Shown here one piece after another: positions 1 to 9,231 of a stretch of 64,000 bases of DNA. Position 1 is the first letter of the stretch. Each line of letters begins with the position of its first letter. Where the stretch lies: assembly GCF_024339125.1 (NCBI RefSeq), contig NZ_CP101417.1, positions 3,235,001-3,299,000 of the forward strand. Direction: 5' to 3'. Under the pieces are notes generated by a model. It saw nothing but the letters and a program-made list of their open reading frames with translations, ran no database searches and was not told where the DNA came from. Source of the DNA: Xanthomonas hortorum (GTDB lineage Bacteria > Pseudomonadota > Gammaproteobacteria > Xanthomonadales > Xanthomonadaceae). The position numbers and the translations under genes were made by a program.

Positions 1-641
1 CCGATGAAGGCCGGGATCAGGGCGATGGCCAGCAGCAGGATCAACCACGGTGCATACACCACCAGGCCCACCGCCAGGCTGACCACGGTAATGGCGCCCT
101 GCACCTGGCCGAACAACTGGCTCATCAGGTTCATGCGGTTCATGGTCTGGCGCCGCGCCCGATCCAGCTTGTCCTGCCGGTCGGGGTCTTCGAAATCCTC
201 CAGATCCAGCTGTGCGGCGTGTTCCATCAGGCGCACGCTGGCGGCGTTGTTGAACAACTCCGACAGCAGCGCATCGGCGTAGCCGACCAGCCGGCCGAGC
301 AGGTCCGAACCGATTGCCAGCGCCAGTTCCAGCGCCAGCAATTCCAGCAGCCGGTTCAGGCGGCCGCTGCTCAGCGCCTGGCTCAGCGAATCGAAGGCCG
401 GCGGTTGACCGACCAGATGGATCGCCTCGTCGATGATCAATTTGCCGATATACAGCGAAGCCACCGGCATCAACGCGCGCAGCACGCGCAGGCCGATGCT
501 GCTGGCGCTCAGCCAGCGGCTGGTCTGCCAGATCTGGCGCAGAAACGGTGGCAGGTTACGCAACGCATTCAAGCGCTCGCGCAGGGTGGGGCCGGTACGG
601 GGTGCGGCGGGCGCGGTGGCGCCGGAACGGGAGGCTGACAT
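1..641 (-). CDS. ABC exporter, N-terminal part (cut by window edge)
   Basis: The minus strand stays open from an ATG at 641 to the window edge, giving about 213 residues. After a basic, Pro/Ala-rich start the protein has hydrophobic segments near residues 50-75 and 180-210, and a FEDPDRQDKLDRAR stretch typical of the transmembrane domain of fused permease/ATPase exporters. The ATP-binding half would lie outside the window, so the substrate cannot be judged. The plus-strand open frames over this stretch are low-complexity shadows. Confidence rests on the membrane topology and the intracellular-loop motif. Confidence 0.75.
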   Translation of the reverse strand, partial: MSASRSGATAPAAPRTGPTLRERLNALRNLPPFLRQIWQTSRWLSASSIGLRVLRALMPVASLYIGKLIIDEAIHLVGQPPAFDSLSQALSSGRLNRLLELLALELALAIGSDLLGRLVGYADALLSELFNNAASVRLMEHAAQLDLEDFEDPDRQDKLDRARRQTMNRMNLMSQLFGQVQGAITVVSLAVGLVVYAPWLILLLAIALIPAFI

Positions 642-905
642 CGCACTAGTGTGCAGCGCTTTGCGTAGGCGTGAAGTGTTGGAAGGCGCCAGTGCGCATC
701 CCTGCATTGGCGCGCGATAGCTGCTCTGTCGCTGACTGCGCCCTCGCAAATCGGTGCGGCCGGTGTATCGCAGGGCACCCGGGCGTTGGGTCGGGCGCCA
801 CGCAATCCTTGGCCTGGTCAATCGCAGCCATTGACGCGGCCGCAGGACGCGCTGGAAGTTTGGACTAAAATGCCCGGATTGCCCCCGCCAGCCGTAGAGC
901 CAGCC

Positions 906-2423
906 GTGACCTCGATCAAGCAGGAAGACCTCATCCAGTCCGTCGCCGACGCGCTGCAGTACATCAGCTATTACCACCCGGTCGACTACATCAAGAATCT
1001 GTCCGCCGCTTACGAGCGCGAAGAGTCGCCGGCCGCCAAGGACGCCATCGCGCAGATCCTGATCAACTCGCGCATGTGCGCCGAAGGCCACCGCCCGATC
1101 TGCCAGGACACCGGCATCGTCACCGTGTTCCTGGAAATCGGCATGCAGGTGCGCTGGGACGACGCCACCATGGGTGTGGAAGACATGGTCAACGAAGGCG
1201 TGCGCCGCGCCTACAACCACCCCGACAACAAGCTGCGCGCCAGCGTGCTGGCCGACCCGGCCGGCAAGCGGCAGAACACCAAGGACAACACGCCTGCGGT
1301 GGTCAACACCAAGATTGTGCCCGGCCACCATGTCGAGGTGATCGTCGCGGCCAAGGGCGGCGGTTCGGAAGCCAAGAGCAAATTCGCCATGCTCAACCCG
1401 TCCGACTCCATCGTCGACTGGGTGCTCAAGACCGTGCCGACCATGGGCGCCGGCTGGTGCCCGCCGGGCATGCTCGGCATCGGCATCGGCGGCACTGCCG
1501 AAAAGGCCATGCTGCTGGCCAAGGAAGCGCTGATGGAGCCGATCGACATCGTCGATCTGCAGGCGCGCGGTGCCTCCAATCGCGCCGAAGAACTGCGGTT
1601 GGAGCTGTACGAAAAGGTCAACGCGCTCGGCATCGGCGCGCAAGGCCTGGGCGGCCTGACAACGGTGCTGGACATCAAGGTCAAGGATTACCCGACCCAC
1701 GCCGCCAACCTGCCGGTGGCGCTGATTCCCAACTGCGCCGCCACCCGCCACGCGCACTTCACCCTGGACGGCAGCGGCCCGGTGATGCTGGACCCGCCGT
1801 CGCTGGAAGACTGGCCCAAGCTCACCTACAACCCGACCAACGCGCGCCGGGTGAATCTGGACACCATCACCCGCGAGGAAGTCGCCAGCTTCAAGCCCGG
1901 CGAAGTGGTGCTGCTCAACGGCAAGCTGCTGACCGGCCGCGACGCCGCGCATAAGCGCATGATCGACATGCTCAACAAGGGCGAAACCTTGCCGGTCGAC
2001 TTCACCAACCGCTTCATCTATTACGTCGGCCCGGTCGACCCGGTGCGCGATGAAGTGGTCGGCCCGGCCGGCCCGACCACTGCCACCCGCATGGACAAGT
2101 TCACCCGCCAGATGCTGGAACAGACCGGCCTGCTGGGCATGGTCGGCAAGTCCGAGCGCGGCGATGCGGCGATCGATGCGATCCGCGACAACAAGGCCGT
2201 CTATCTGATGGCCGTCGGCGGCTCGGCGTATCTGGTGTCCAAGGCGATCAAGGCTGCGCGCGTGCTGGCGTTCGAAGACCTCGGCATGGAAGCGATCTAC
2301 GAATTCGAGGTCAAGGACATGCCGGTCACCGTCGCAGTGGATTCCACCGGTGAGTCGGTGCACAAGACCGGGCCGCGTTTGTGGCAGTCGCGCATCGGCA
2401 AGATTCCGGTGGTGGTGGAATAA
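906..2423 (+). CDS. Class I fumarate hydratase (iron-sulfur, FumA/FumB type)
   Basis: This 505-residue enzyme interconverts fumarate and malate in the TCA cycle, in the cytosol. Three cysteines, in ICQDTG (residue 66), GWCPPG (about 184) and PNCAATRH (about 277), have the spacing of the [4Fe-4S] ligands of E. coli FumA. GPTTATRMD and the C-terminal VDSTGESVHKTGP stretch also fit the family. I chose the GTG at 906 because it gives the usual N-terminus TSIKQEDLIQSV; the frame is open upstream and an in-frame ATG at 870 would add 12 residues. It stands alone, with a strong hairpin just after the stop. Class I enzymes are oxygen-sensitive. Confidence 0.93.
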   Translation: MTSIKQEDLIQSVADALQYISYYHPVDYIKNLSAAYEREESPAAKDAIAQILINSRMCAEGHRPICQDTGIVTVFLEIGMQVRWDDATMGVEDMVNEGVRRAYNHPDNKLRASVLADPAGKRQNTKDNTPAVVNTKIVPGHHVEVIVAAKGGGSEAKSKFAMLNPSDSIVDWVLKTVPTMGAGWCPPGMLGIGIGGTAEKAMLLAKEALMEPIDIVDLQARGASNRAEELRLELYEKVNALGIGAQGLGGLTTVLDIKVKDYPTHAANLPVALIPNCAATRHAHFTLDGSGPVMLDPPSLEDWPKLTYNPTNARRVNLDTITREEVASFKPGEVVLLNGKLLTGRDAAHKRMIDMLNKGETLPVDFTNRFIYYVGPVDPVRDEVVGPAGPTTATRMDKFTRQMLEQTGLLGMVGKSERGDAAIDAIRDNKAVYLMAVGGSAYLVSKAIKAARVLAFEDLGMEAIYEFEVKDMPVTVAVDSTGESVHKTGPRLWQSRIGKIPVVVE

Positions 2424-2434
2424 GTTTGGCTGGA

Positions 2435-2463
2435 GCGGCGACGCAACTGCACGGCGTCGCCGC
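2435..2463 (+). terminator. Hairpin after the fumarase gene
   Basis: A perfect 10-bp stem (GCGGCGACGC and its complement) with an 8-9 nt loop starts 12 nt after the stop codon. No T-tract follows, so it may stabilise the 3' end rather than act as a true intrinsic terminator. Confidence 0.4.
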
Positions 2464-2616
2464 GTCCCGCAAACGAGTTAATACGCGTAGGTCCCCGTCG
2501 TCAGCCGGTGTCTGTGTATCGGGATGAAGACGGCCTGCCGGATCGACCACGCGGCCAGGCAACGCCGAGCGACAACCCGTTATGCTCGGCGTACTGACGG
2601 TCACAGGAGAACAGGA

Positions 2617-3042
2617 ATGCTCCGACTCATCTGCATCGCGTTGTTGGCCTGCCTTAGCCAGGGTGTGGCAGCGCAGCAGAAGACAGCACCGACGGTGCTG
2701 TTTCCTTCCGGCAACTACGCACCGAGACCAGCCGCGCCGGTGCCGTTTGAAGAAAAAAAGCCACTCAGGCCAAGCGAGCCCTCCACACGATTCAGCGGGC
2801 CCGTAGCGTCGGACCGTTGCATCGCGCAGTGCAACCAGAGTGCCAGGCAATGCCGCGCCGATCGGCCCAGCGAGAGCAGTTGCAGCGCCTCGGTAGCGCC
2901 GCGCGGAAAACGCTGCGATGACGTGCAGAATCCGGCACAGCGGGCCAATTGCCTCGCGCAGGTCTTCGATTGCAGCCAACAGAGTGACGACAATCGCTGT
3001 GAACCACGCAAGCTCGCCTGCCTGCGCGCCTGCACCAACTGA
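2617..3042 (+). CDS. Small secreted Cys-rich protein
   Basis: A 141-residue protein of unknown function. Residues 1-19 form a Sec signal peptide (hydrophobic core LICIALLACLSQG, AXA-like cleavage at GVAA/QQ). The mature part is Pro-rich, then carries ten cysteines in spaced pairs (CIAQCNQ, CRADR, SSCSAS, KRCDD, NCLAQVFDC, RCEPRKLACLRAC), suggesting disulfide bonding in the periplasm or outside the cell. The ATG at 2617 was chosen because AGGAGA lies about 8 nt upstream and it begins the signal peptide; the open frame extends further upstream. The GST gene follows 14 bp later, so the two may be co-transcribed. Confidence 0.7.
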   Translation: MLRLICIALLACLSQGVAAQQKTAPTVLFPSGNYAPRPAAPVPFEEKKPLRPSEPSTRFSGPVASDRCIAQCNQSARQCRADRPSESSCSASVAPRGKRCDDVQNPAQRANCLAQVFDCSQQSDDNRCEPRKLACLRACTN

Positions 3043-3056
3043 CTTCAGGAATCCGT

Positions 3057-3692
3057 ATGACCACAACGCTTTATCACTCCCCCAGCACCGCCGCCCTGGT
3101 CGTGCATTGGCTGCTGATCGAACTGGATGTGCCGCACGTGCTGCAGCCGCTGGATTTCGATCGCGCAGAGCAGAAATCGCCTGAATACCTGGCACTCAAT
3201 CCGGCCGGCGTGGTGCCGACGCTGGTGCTGGAGGGCCAGGTGTTGACCGAAGCTGCAGCAATCGTGCTGCATCTGGCCGACCTGTATCCGCAGGCCGGGC
3301 TGGCACCGCCGGTCGGCACGCCTGCGCGTGCGGACTACTACAGGTGGATGTTCTTCTGCGCCAACACCTTGCAGCCGGCGTATCGCGCCTGGTTCTACCC
3401 GAGCGAGCCGGCGGGCGCTGCGCATAGCGATGCGGCGCAGGCGCAGGCACGGCAAAAACTCGAAGCGGCCTGGACCCAGGTCGATGCGCACCTGCAAGCC
3501 AATGGTCCGTATCTGCTTGGCCAGACGTTGTCGGCAGCCGATTTCATGCTGACCATGATGATGCGCTGGTCGCGCAATATGCCCCGGCCCAGCGATACCT
3601 GGCCGGCGCTGCACGCGCATGCGCAGCGAATGAAAGCCCGGCCGGCGTTTCAGGAAACCTATCGCCGCGAGGGTCTAACGGACTGGACCTGA
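3057..3692 (+). CDS. Glutathione S-transferase family protein
   Basis: A 211-residue cytosolic protein. The N-terminal thioredoxin-like domain (residues 1-80) starts TTLYHSPSTAALVVHW and has the cis-Pro/glutathione-binding stretch GVVPTLVLEGQVLTEAAAI; the rest is the helical C-terminal domain ending in PAFQETYRREGL. Length is normal for the family. Substrate is unknown; members serve in detoxification or stress tolerance. It lies 14 bp after the Cys-rich protein gene. Confidence 0.88.
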   Translation: MTTTLYHSPSTAALVVHWLLIELDVPHVLQPLDFDRAEQKSPEYLALNPAGVVPTLVLEGQVLTEAAAIVLHLADLYPQAGLAPPVGTPARADYYRWMFFCANTLQPAYRAWFYPSEPAGAAHSDAAQAQARQKLEAAWTQVDAHLQANGPYLLGQTLSAADFMLTMMMRWSRNMPRPSDTWPALHAHAQRMKARPAFQETYRREGLTDWT

Positions 3693-3804
3693 ATCCCCAG
3701 CCGCAGCAGGCGTTGTGCGGCGTCCATCAGCGTGCTTCAAGGCGTTCCGCCGCGCTTGCCGCGTAGTACGATCGCGACACCAACCAGAGAGCAGGGGCTC
3801 GTCC

Positions 3805-4518
3805 ATGTCGCATTCCGCATCCCGTCGAAAATTGCTGCAATGCGCCTGTTGCGCGCCGGTCGCGGCCGCCGCCGCGTCACTGCCATTTGCTGTGCGCGCC
3901 GCGCCGTCGAAGAAAACCGATCTAAATGCCGAGCAGGCGTTGCAGACCCTGCGTGACGGCAACGCTGCGTTTGTCGAGAACCGTCCCAAGAAGGTGATCT
4001 CCGACGGCAAGCGCCGGCTGGAACTGGCGCTGGGCCAGACTCCGTTCGTGATTCTGGTGTCGTGCTCGGATTCGCGCGTGCCGCCGGAACTGCTGTTCGG
4101 TCGCGGCCTTGGCGAGATGTTCATCGTGCGCAACGCCGGCAACACCGTCGATACCACTGCATTGGGTTCGATCGAATATGCGGTGAGTCAGCTCGGCGTG
4201 CCGCTGGTGGTGGTGATGGGCCACGAGAGTTGCGGCGCGGTTGCCGCCGCGGTGTCGGTGGTGGAGCAGGGCGCGTTCTTCCCCGGCGCGATCGGCTCGA
4301 TGATCGAGCCGATCGTCCCCGCCGTGCTGACTGCCAAGAGCAAGGGCGGCGCTGACCTGCTGGCCGACTCGGTCAAGGCCAACGTCAAGCGCACCGTCGA
4401 CCGCCTGCGTGCCGCTTCCGAGCCGGCACTGCTGGAACCACTGCGCGCAGGCAATGTTCGCGTGGTCGGTGCGTATTACACCCTGAAAGACGGCAAGGTG
4501 GATTTCTTCGACGTCTGA
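3805..4518 (+). CDS. Beta-carbonic anhydrase with an export signal
   Basis: A 237-residue enzyme converting CO2 and bicarbonate. Zinc-binding motifs are clear: CSDSRVP (Cys, with the Asp/Arg dyad) and GHESCGA (His and Cys). Residues 1-33 form a twin-arginine-like signal: SRRKLL, an Ala-rich core containing two adjacent cysteines, and AVRAA as a cleavage site. This indicates a periplasmic enzyme. The ATG at 3805 is chosen because it starts the signal; the upstream open frame has no such feature. A strong intrinsic terminator follows. Confidence 0.9.
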   Translation: MSHSASRRKLLQCACCAPVAAAAASLPFAVRAAPSKKTDLNAEQALQTLRDGNAAFVENRPKKVISDGKRRLELALGQTPFVILVSCSDSRVPPELLFGRGLGEMFIVRNAGNTVDTTALGSIEYAVSQLGVPLVVVMGHESCGAVAAAVSVVEQGAFFPGAIGSMIEPIVPAVLTAKSKGGADLLADSVKANVKRTVDRLRAASEPALLEPLRAGNVRVVGAYYTLKDGKVDFFDV

Positions 4519-4544
4519 TGGTTATTGCAATGGTTCGGGCAATG

Positions 4545-4574
4545 ACAGCGCAGGATGATCTCCTGCGCTGTTTT
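4545..4574 (+). terminator. Intrinsic terminator of the carbonic anhydrase gene
   Basis: An 11-bp perfect stem (ACAGCGCAGGA and its complement) with a 5-nt loop is followed by TTTT, 26 nt after the stop. Confidence 0.85.
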
Positions 4575-4761
4575 CATATGTGCGGTGCAGCGCTGTCGTT
4601 AGCTCTGACACAACCTCCCGAACACTGTATCGATGGCGGCAACGTGTCGCGTTCGTTGACCGAATAGAGTGATGTCTGGAATGGTCGCAACATCGATCAG
4701 ATCGACAGGCGCTGATCAAACCGCAGCTCATCGGACAGCCGCGCCGCATGCACTGCTAGCA

Positions 4762-4919
4762 ACCATGCACACCGACACTCCCGACCGGTCCTTGCCCGCC
4801 CAGCGTCGCGGGACCTTACGCGGCATGGATGCCGCGTAAGAGCCTACACGGACGTACTTGCGGCGTGTCCCGCGAGGGTGGGCGGGCAAGGGCCCTGCAG
4901 CCAAGTGGCAGATCAGCCG
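4762..4919 (-). repeat. Long palindromic repeat, class A, copy 1 (reverse orientation)
   Basis: A roughly 155-bp unit with long inverted outer arms (core CTTGCCCGCCCACCGTCGCG; this copy has a few mismatches) around an inner palindrome, TTACGCGGCAT and its complement. Three more copies occur at 22177, 24992 and 25305. It lies in the 459-bp gap between the carbonic anhydrase and hydroxylase genes, which holds nothing else I can recognise apart from the terminator. Confidence 0.85.
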
Positions 4920-4977
4920 TTCTGCACGGGATTATCTGCGCTGAGCAAACACTCCAACGCAAACCGTATCTCGAGTT

Positions 4978-6087
4978 TTAGTCCACATAATCATCGAACG
5001 TCTTGCGCCGACGGAATGGCATCAGGTGCTGGCGCATCAGCCCCTTGGGCACCGTTTCCAGTTTCATGACGCCGTATTCCTGCGGCCACGCGTCGCGACT
5101 CGGCGGCAGTTTGAACGTGCCCATCAACATGTCCACCAAGGGCAGATGGATGGCGTAGTTGACGTCGATATAGTCCTGCTGGCGCGCATGATGCCAATGG
5201 TGATAACGCGGCAAGACCAGCACATATTCCAGCCAGCCAAAACGCAGGCCGAGGTTGGAATGTGCGAGCACCGCCTGCAGGCCGACCAGAATCACGTACG
5301 CATTCACCGCCGGTGTCGAAAAACCGAGAATCAACAGCGGCAGCAGCACCGCACTGCGGGTCAGCACGATTTCCACAAAATGGATGCGCGATCCCGCCAG
5401 CCAGTCCATCTCGCGGCTGGAGTGATGCACCGCGTGGAAGCGCCACAGCCACGGAATGTTGTGATACGCCCGATGCAGCGATGCCTGCGCCATGTCGGCA
5501 ACGAAGACTGCGATCAGAAACTGTCCCCACACCGGCAGGGACTGGATTGCCGCTTTCAGCGATGGAAACGCGGCCAGCCCGGCGATACTCGACGTGGAGG
5601 CGGTGACCAGGATCAGGATGAACTGCACCAGCACATGGCTCATGAAAAAGTAGCCGATATCGGTACGCCAGCCGGGGCGTAACGGCGAAATGCGGCGCTT
5701 GCCCAGATAGCGTTCCAGCGGCACGAACACCAGCGCCGAGAAAAACAGCGAAATCACAAACCAGTCCAGGCCAAGCGAATAGGGCGTGCGCCCGATCGTA
5801 TCGAACTGCACGTTGGTGCCGCCGAACAACACCGCCAACGTTGCGCTGCCCACGCCGACCATCGCAATGCGCTTGTTGCGGTCGCGCAGAATGGCGAAGG
5901 TACCCAGCAGGAACGCGGCAACCAGCCCGACCAGCAGGAGATGGCGTGCGAACTGCTCGTTATAGGCGGCGCGGAACTCGCGGCTGGTCAACAGATCGGG
6001 AAAGTGGAAACACACCACACCCATCAGACTGAGCACGCCCAGCAGCGCAGAGGCATGGGCGAAGAAGGAGCGGTTCGGGCGAGCCAT
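4978..6087 (-). CDS. Sterol desaturase / fatty acid hydroxylase family membrane protein
   Basis: A 369-residue integral membrane protein of the di-iron fatty acid hydroxylase superfamily. The His clusters are present: HRAYH, then HAVHH, then HHWHH after further membrane segments. About seven hydrophobic segments are visible. The ATG at 6087 (start ARPNRSFFAHAS) is preferred; 48 more residues are open upstream but are basic and low-complexity. Members oxidise acyl chains, sterols or related lipids; the substrate here is unknown. It is convergent with the carbonic anhydrase gene and lies downstream of pldA on the same strand, so a lipid-related link is possible but unproved. Confidence 0.85.
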   Translation of the reverse strand: MARPNRSFFAHASALLGVLSLMGVVCFHFPDLLTSREFRAAYNEQFARHLLLVGLVAAFLLGTFAILRDRNKRIAMVGVGSATLAVLFGGTNVQFDTIGRTPYSLGLDWFVISLFFSALVFVPLERYLGKRRISPLRPGWRTDIGYFFMSHVLVQFILILVTASTSSIAGLAAFPSLKAAIQSLPVWGQFLIAVFVADMAQASLHRAYHNIPWLWRFHAVHHSSREMDWLAGSRIHFVEIVLTRSAVLLPLLILGFSTPAVNAYVILVGLQAVLAHSNLGLRFGWLEYVLVLPRYHHWHHARQQDYIDVNYAIHLPLVDMLMGTFKLPPSRDAWPQEYGVMKLETVPKGLMRQHLMPFRRRKTFDDYVD

Positions 6088-6258
6088 GGGACGTCCTGTC
6101 GACGGGGCGGCCTGGTTGGCCGTGCACGGAGTGCGTGCATCCATGCTCCCAGTACGCGTGCTCGGCCGCAAGCGTTTTGCGACGGGCACGCCAGCTCCGA
6201 TCAAACGTCGACGCTGGCGACTGGCCGGCACTGCGCCGGCCAGTGAAACGGCAAGCGG

Positions 6259-7392
6259 TTAGAACCACTCCAACAACGACACACCCAGGCCGATATAGGT
6301 CGCCTTGTGGTTGTAGTCGATCAGGCTTTCGCCGTAGCCGTCGAACACCTGCACGTGGCCGCGCAACAGGTTGGTGATCGGGAAGCCGTAGTCCAGTTGC
6401 ACCGAGCCGTGCGAGCGGTCGCCGCCACGTAGCGAATGCCGTGCGATCAATGCGAACTCGTGGCCGTCCTTGTTGTAGACCAGGGTCGCGTCGCCGCGGC
6501 CCATGTAATCCTCGATATCGGGATTGTTGTCGTCGGCGCGATCTTCCTTGATGCGGAACCACGGACGCAGCGTCAGTGCCCAGTTCTCGCGATCCAGACC
6601 GATGTTGAGGATCACCCGGTTCCAGGAACGCGACAGCGGATCCTCGCGGCCGTTGGACATGTGATTGATGCTGATGCCGCTCATGCGGCCCTTCCAGCCG
6701 AACAGGCTGTAGTTGTTGCGGAACACCAACATCGCCTCCGGCTCGTAGTTGGTTTCGCGGAACGGGCGCGAGGCATCGGTGTTGTAGGCCTGCCAACGCG
6801 AGCTCTGGGTGTAGCCCATCCAGATATCGCCGTTGTCGCCGAACAGATCCTCGACCACCTTGGTCTTGAAGCTGAGCTGGAACTTCAGCTCGGCGCTGTC
6901 CAGTTGCTGCGGGGTGGACACCGAGTTGGCCGGGTTCGGCGACTGCGGGGTGCGGTTGGAGTCGCTGGTCCAGAACGCCGGCAACAGATACACCGGCTTG
7001 TAGCCGCGCAGCTGGAACGTGCCCAGCTTGGAATCCTTGGCCAGCTCCCAGCGGCGATCCAGCAGCGAGCCACGGCCGGCGTTGGCGACCGCCTCGGCCT
7101 TGGGTTGGTCCTGTCCATCGGCACGGAAGAAATCGCCGACACGGCTGATGGTGCGTTCGTCCTGTGGCTTGGCCTCTTTCTGCTTGGCCAGTTGCGCGGC
7201 GGCGTCGGCTTCTGCGGTCAGCTGCGGCGTGTAGCCCAGCGCCTGGTCGTAGCACGCCAGCCGCGCCGCATCCGAGGTGACGGAGGTGCAGGCCTGCGGC
7301 GAGGCGGGGGTTGCGGCGATTTCCTGCGCGTGCGCCAGCGGCGCGGCCGCCAGCGCAATCAGCATCAAGGGACGGGTGCGGTGCTTTGACAT
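6259..7392 (-). CDS. pldA: Outer membrane phospholipase A (OMPLA)
   Basis: A 377-residue precursor with signal peptide (residues 1-22, ending AHAQ). A Cys-containing linker follows, then the beta-barrel. Catalytic motifs of OMPLA are present: INHMSNG (His and Ser) and RSWNR (Asn); WMGYTQSSRWQ is the usual early strand. The protein ends in the aromatic LLEWF expected for a Bam-assembled barrel. OMPLA hydrolyses phospholipids in the outer leaflet after membrane damage. The ATG at 7392 is chosen because it starts the signal peptide. Confidence 0.92.
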   Translation of the reverse strand: MSKHRTRPLMLIALAAAPLAHAQEIAATPASPQACTSVTSDAARLACYDQALGYTPQLTAEADAAAQLAKQKEAKPQDERTISRVGDFFRADGQDQPKAEAVANAGRGSLLDRRWELAKDSKLGTFQLRGYKPVYLLPAFWTSDSNRTPQSPNPANSVSTPQQLDSAELKFQLSFKTKVVEDLFGDNGDIWMGYTQSSRWQAYNTDASRPFRETNYEPEAMLVFRNNYSLFGWKGRMSGISINHMSNGREDPLSRSWNRVILNIGLDRENWALTLRPWFRIKEDRADDNNPDIEDYMGRGDATLVYNKDGHEFALIARHSLRGGDRSHGSVQLDYGFPITNLLRGHVQVFDGYGESLIDYNHKATYIGLGVSLLEWF

Positions 7393-7613
7393 GGGCAGTC
7401 TGGCCGAATGAAGGCGCCAGGCAGGCGCAGAGGTTTGTAGCTTAACGGTCGCGCCTGCATACGCGATGTGTACACGGCGGCATAACATTCGATCAGGCGG
7501 CTACATCGGCGGGGCAGCGATAGGTCAATACCTGCCCGCGCTGCCAACACCGAAACAGCCGTCTAGCTCAAACAGCCGTCTGGCGCCACCAACGCCAGTG
7601 GTCGCTGGAGCGA

Positions 7614-8099
7614 CTAGAAAAACCAGGCGATCGCAAACACGCCAAGCATGCACAGACCCAGCGCCAGCTTGCTCGCGGTGCCCAGCATGATGCCGATCCA
7701 GGTGCCGATGCCGACCTTGGTGGCCTGGTCGGATTTGCGGGTCTGCCAGTATTCGCCGATCCACGCGCCCGCAAACGGGCCGACAAACAAGCCGATCGGC
7801 ATGAAGAAGATGCCAATGATCGAGCCGATCACCGATCCCCATAACGCCATCTTGCTGGCGCCGACGCGCTTTGCGCCGTACACGGTGGCCAGAAAGTCGA
7901 TCGCGAACGACAGCGCGGTGATCAGGCCCAGGATCACCAGCGCGACCCAGTCGACGTGGACGAAGCCATCGGCCCAGGCGGCCACCAGCAACCCCACGAA
8001 CACCAATGGCAGGCCCGGTAGCGCCGGCAGGATGACTCCGGCCAGGCCGATCAGCACCAGCACGCCGGCCAGGATGTAATAAACGACGGTGGTGTCCAT
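7614..8099 (-). CDS. DUF456 family membrane protein
   Basis: A 161-residue, very hydrophobic protein with four to five membrane segments and several Gly-rich turns (GVILPALPGLPLVFVG, GLFVGPFAGAWIGEY). Size and these glycine-rich motifs fit the DUF456 family, whose function is not known. It is a single gene, divergent from the cold-shock gene. Confidence 0.8.
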   Translation of the reverse strand: MDTTVVYYILAGVLVLIGLAGVILPALPGLPLVFVGLLVAAWADGFVHVDWVALVILGLITALSFAIDFLATVYGAKRVGASKMALWGSVIGSIIGIFFMPIGLFVGPFAGAWIGEYWQTRKSDQATKVGIGTWIGIMLGTASKLALGLCMLGVFAIAWFF

Positions 8100-8326
8100 A
8101 TGGTTTGGAAATATCCCGTTTCAGGCTTGACAAAAATGCGCAAGGGGTTCTTGAAAAATCGTTTTGTGCGGGTTAAGTTGCCAGCGCTGCTGTTTGCAAC
8201 GGTCACCGTGAATCGTGGCCTGATGCGGCAGATCGTCCGATCCGCTACATCCTTGTACCTCGGCTCCTCCTTGCAATCACAGCGACCACCGCCAGTCCAC
8301 CACAGTGTCGTAGGGAGTCAGTCGAG

Positions 8327-8542
8327 ATGTCCAACATCGAACGCGAGAATGGTGTCGTGAAGTGGTTCAACGATGCCAAGGGTTTTGGATTCATCAGTCG
8401 CGAAAACGGCGAGGACGTGTTCGTCCATTTCCGCGCGATCCAGATCCAGGGTTTCAAGAGTCTCAAGGAAGGTCAGAAGGTCAGCTTCACCGTCGTGCAA
8501 GGGCAGAAAGGCCTACAGGCCGACGCGGTACAGGTGGTCTGA
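8327..8542 (+). CDS. Cold-shock domain protein (CspA family)
   Basis: A 71-residue single-domain protein that binds single-stranded RNA/DNA. RNP1 is KGFGFI and RNP2 is [19 protein letters not shown] is the standard opening. The gene is preceded by about 225 bp without other genes, so a long 5' leader, common for cold-shock genes, is possible. A shared terminator follows. Confidence 0.95.
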   Translation: MSNIERENGVVKWFNDAKGFGFISRENGEDVFVHFRAIQIQGFKSLKEGQKVSFTVVQGQKGLQADAVQVV

Positions 8543-8578
8543 GTGCAGCGCAGCACTTCGAGCCACCATCCAAACAGC

Positions 8579-8604
8579 AGAAAGGCCCGTTGCCGGGCCT
8601 TTCT
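8579..8604. terminator. Bidirectional terminator
   Basis: The 11-bp stem AGAAAGGCCCG/CGGGCCTTTCT with a 4-nt loop has A-rich and T-rich flanks, so it can end both the cold-shock gene and the convergent lipoprotein gene. Confidence 0.85.
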
Positions 8605-8630
8605 GTCATGTCACTCAGCGGGTAAGCCGA

Positions 8631-9110
8631 TCAGCGCAGCACGACCTTGCCGTTGACCACGCGCACATAGGCGTTTTCGCGTACGCCGGCCAGGTCGCGC
8701 TGGTTCACCACGATCACGCGCCCATCGTCCATGCGCACCTGCACATCGAAGCTGTCGCTGGTGACGTTGTTCTGGATCGCGTTGCCTGCCAGCGCGCCAG
8801 CGGCGGCACCGGCCACGGCCGAGACGTTCTTGTTGCCCTTGCTGCCACCGGTCTCCTTGGAGATCTGACGGCCGGCCACCGCGCCGACGATGCCGCCGAG
8901 CACTGCGCCGGTGCCGGTGGGCGCGCTGCGGGTGGGGCCGACTTCATCGATGCGGGTCACGATGCCGCAATCCACGCAGCGCGCCTGCTGCGACTGCCCC
9001 TGGTCGTAACCGCGGTCGCCGCGATAGCCGCCGTACTGAGGTTGAGAGGTGGCGCAGCCAACCAGGGTCGCGGTTGCAGCCAGGCCAATGACGAGCAGTC
9101 GGGTCTTCAT
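8631..9110 (-). CDS. Glycine-zipper outer membrane lipoprotein
   Basis: A 159-residue lipoprotein. The lipobox LVGC places lipidated Cys at residue 19. A Gln/Gly/Tyr-rich linker and a CVDC pair follow, then a glycine-zipper membrane hairpin (residues 70-115, with GGIVGAVAG and AAAGALAG). The C-terminal beta domain contains VRMDDGRVIVVNQ. It resembles SlyB/PcpY-like envelope proteins; no enzymatic role is expected. A related, larger glycine-zipper protein is encoded at 11753. Confidence 0.85.
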   Translation of the reverse strand: MKTRLLVIGLAATATLVGCATSQPQYGGYRGDRGYDQGQSQQARCVDCGIVTRIDEVGPTRSAPTGTGAVLGGIVGAVAGRQISKETGGSKGNKNVSAVAGAAAGALAGNAIQNNVTSDSFDVQVRMDDGRVIVVNQRDLAGVRENAYVRVVNGKVVLR

Positions 9111-9231
9111 GAAATCTCTCCGGGGTGGTTCGAAAAGCGGTCAGGGCCGCGGCGACGTCATCCTGTGGTGGTCCAGGTGAACGGTCTGCCAACTGGATCG
9201 CTCCAGGCTTAACGAAACCCGAGCGCGTTCT

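Noticed and set aside
4..720. Plus-strand open frames at the start of the window
   Set aside because: They are repetitive Gln/Ala/Arg-rich translations antisense to a clear ABC exporter frame that runs off the edge.
1076..1954. A 292-residue Arg/Gly-rich frame inside the fumarase gene
   Set aside because: An out-of-frame shadow of the fumarase gene, typical of GC-rich coding DNA.
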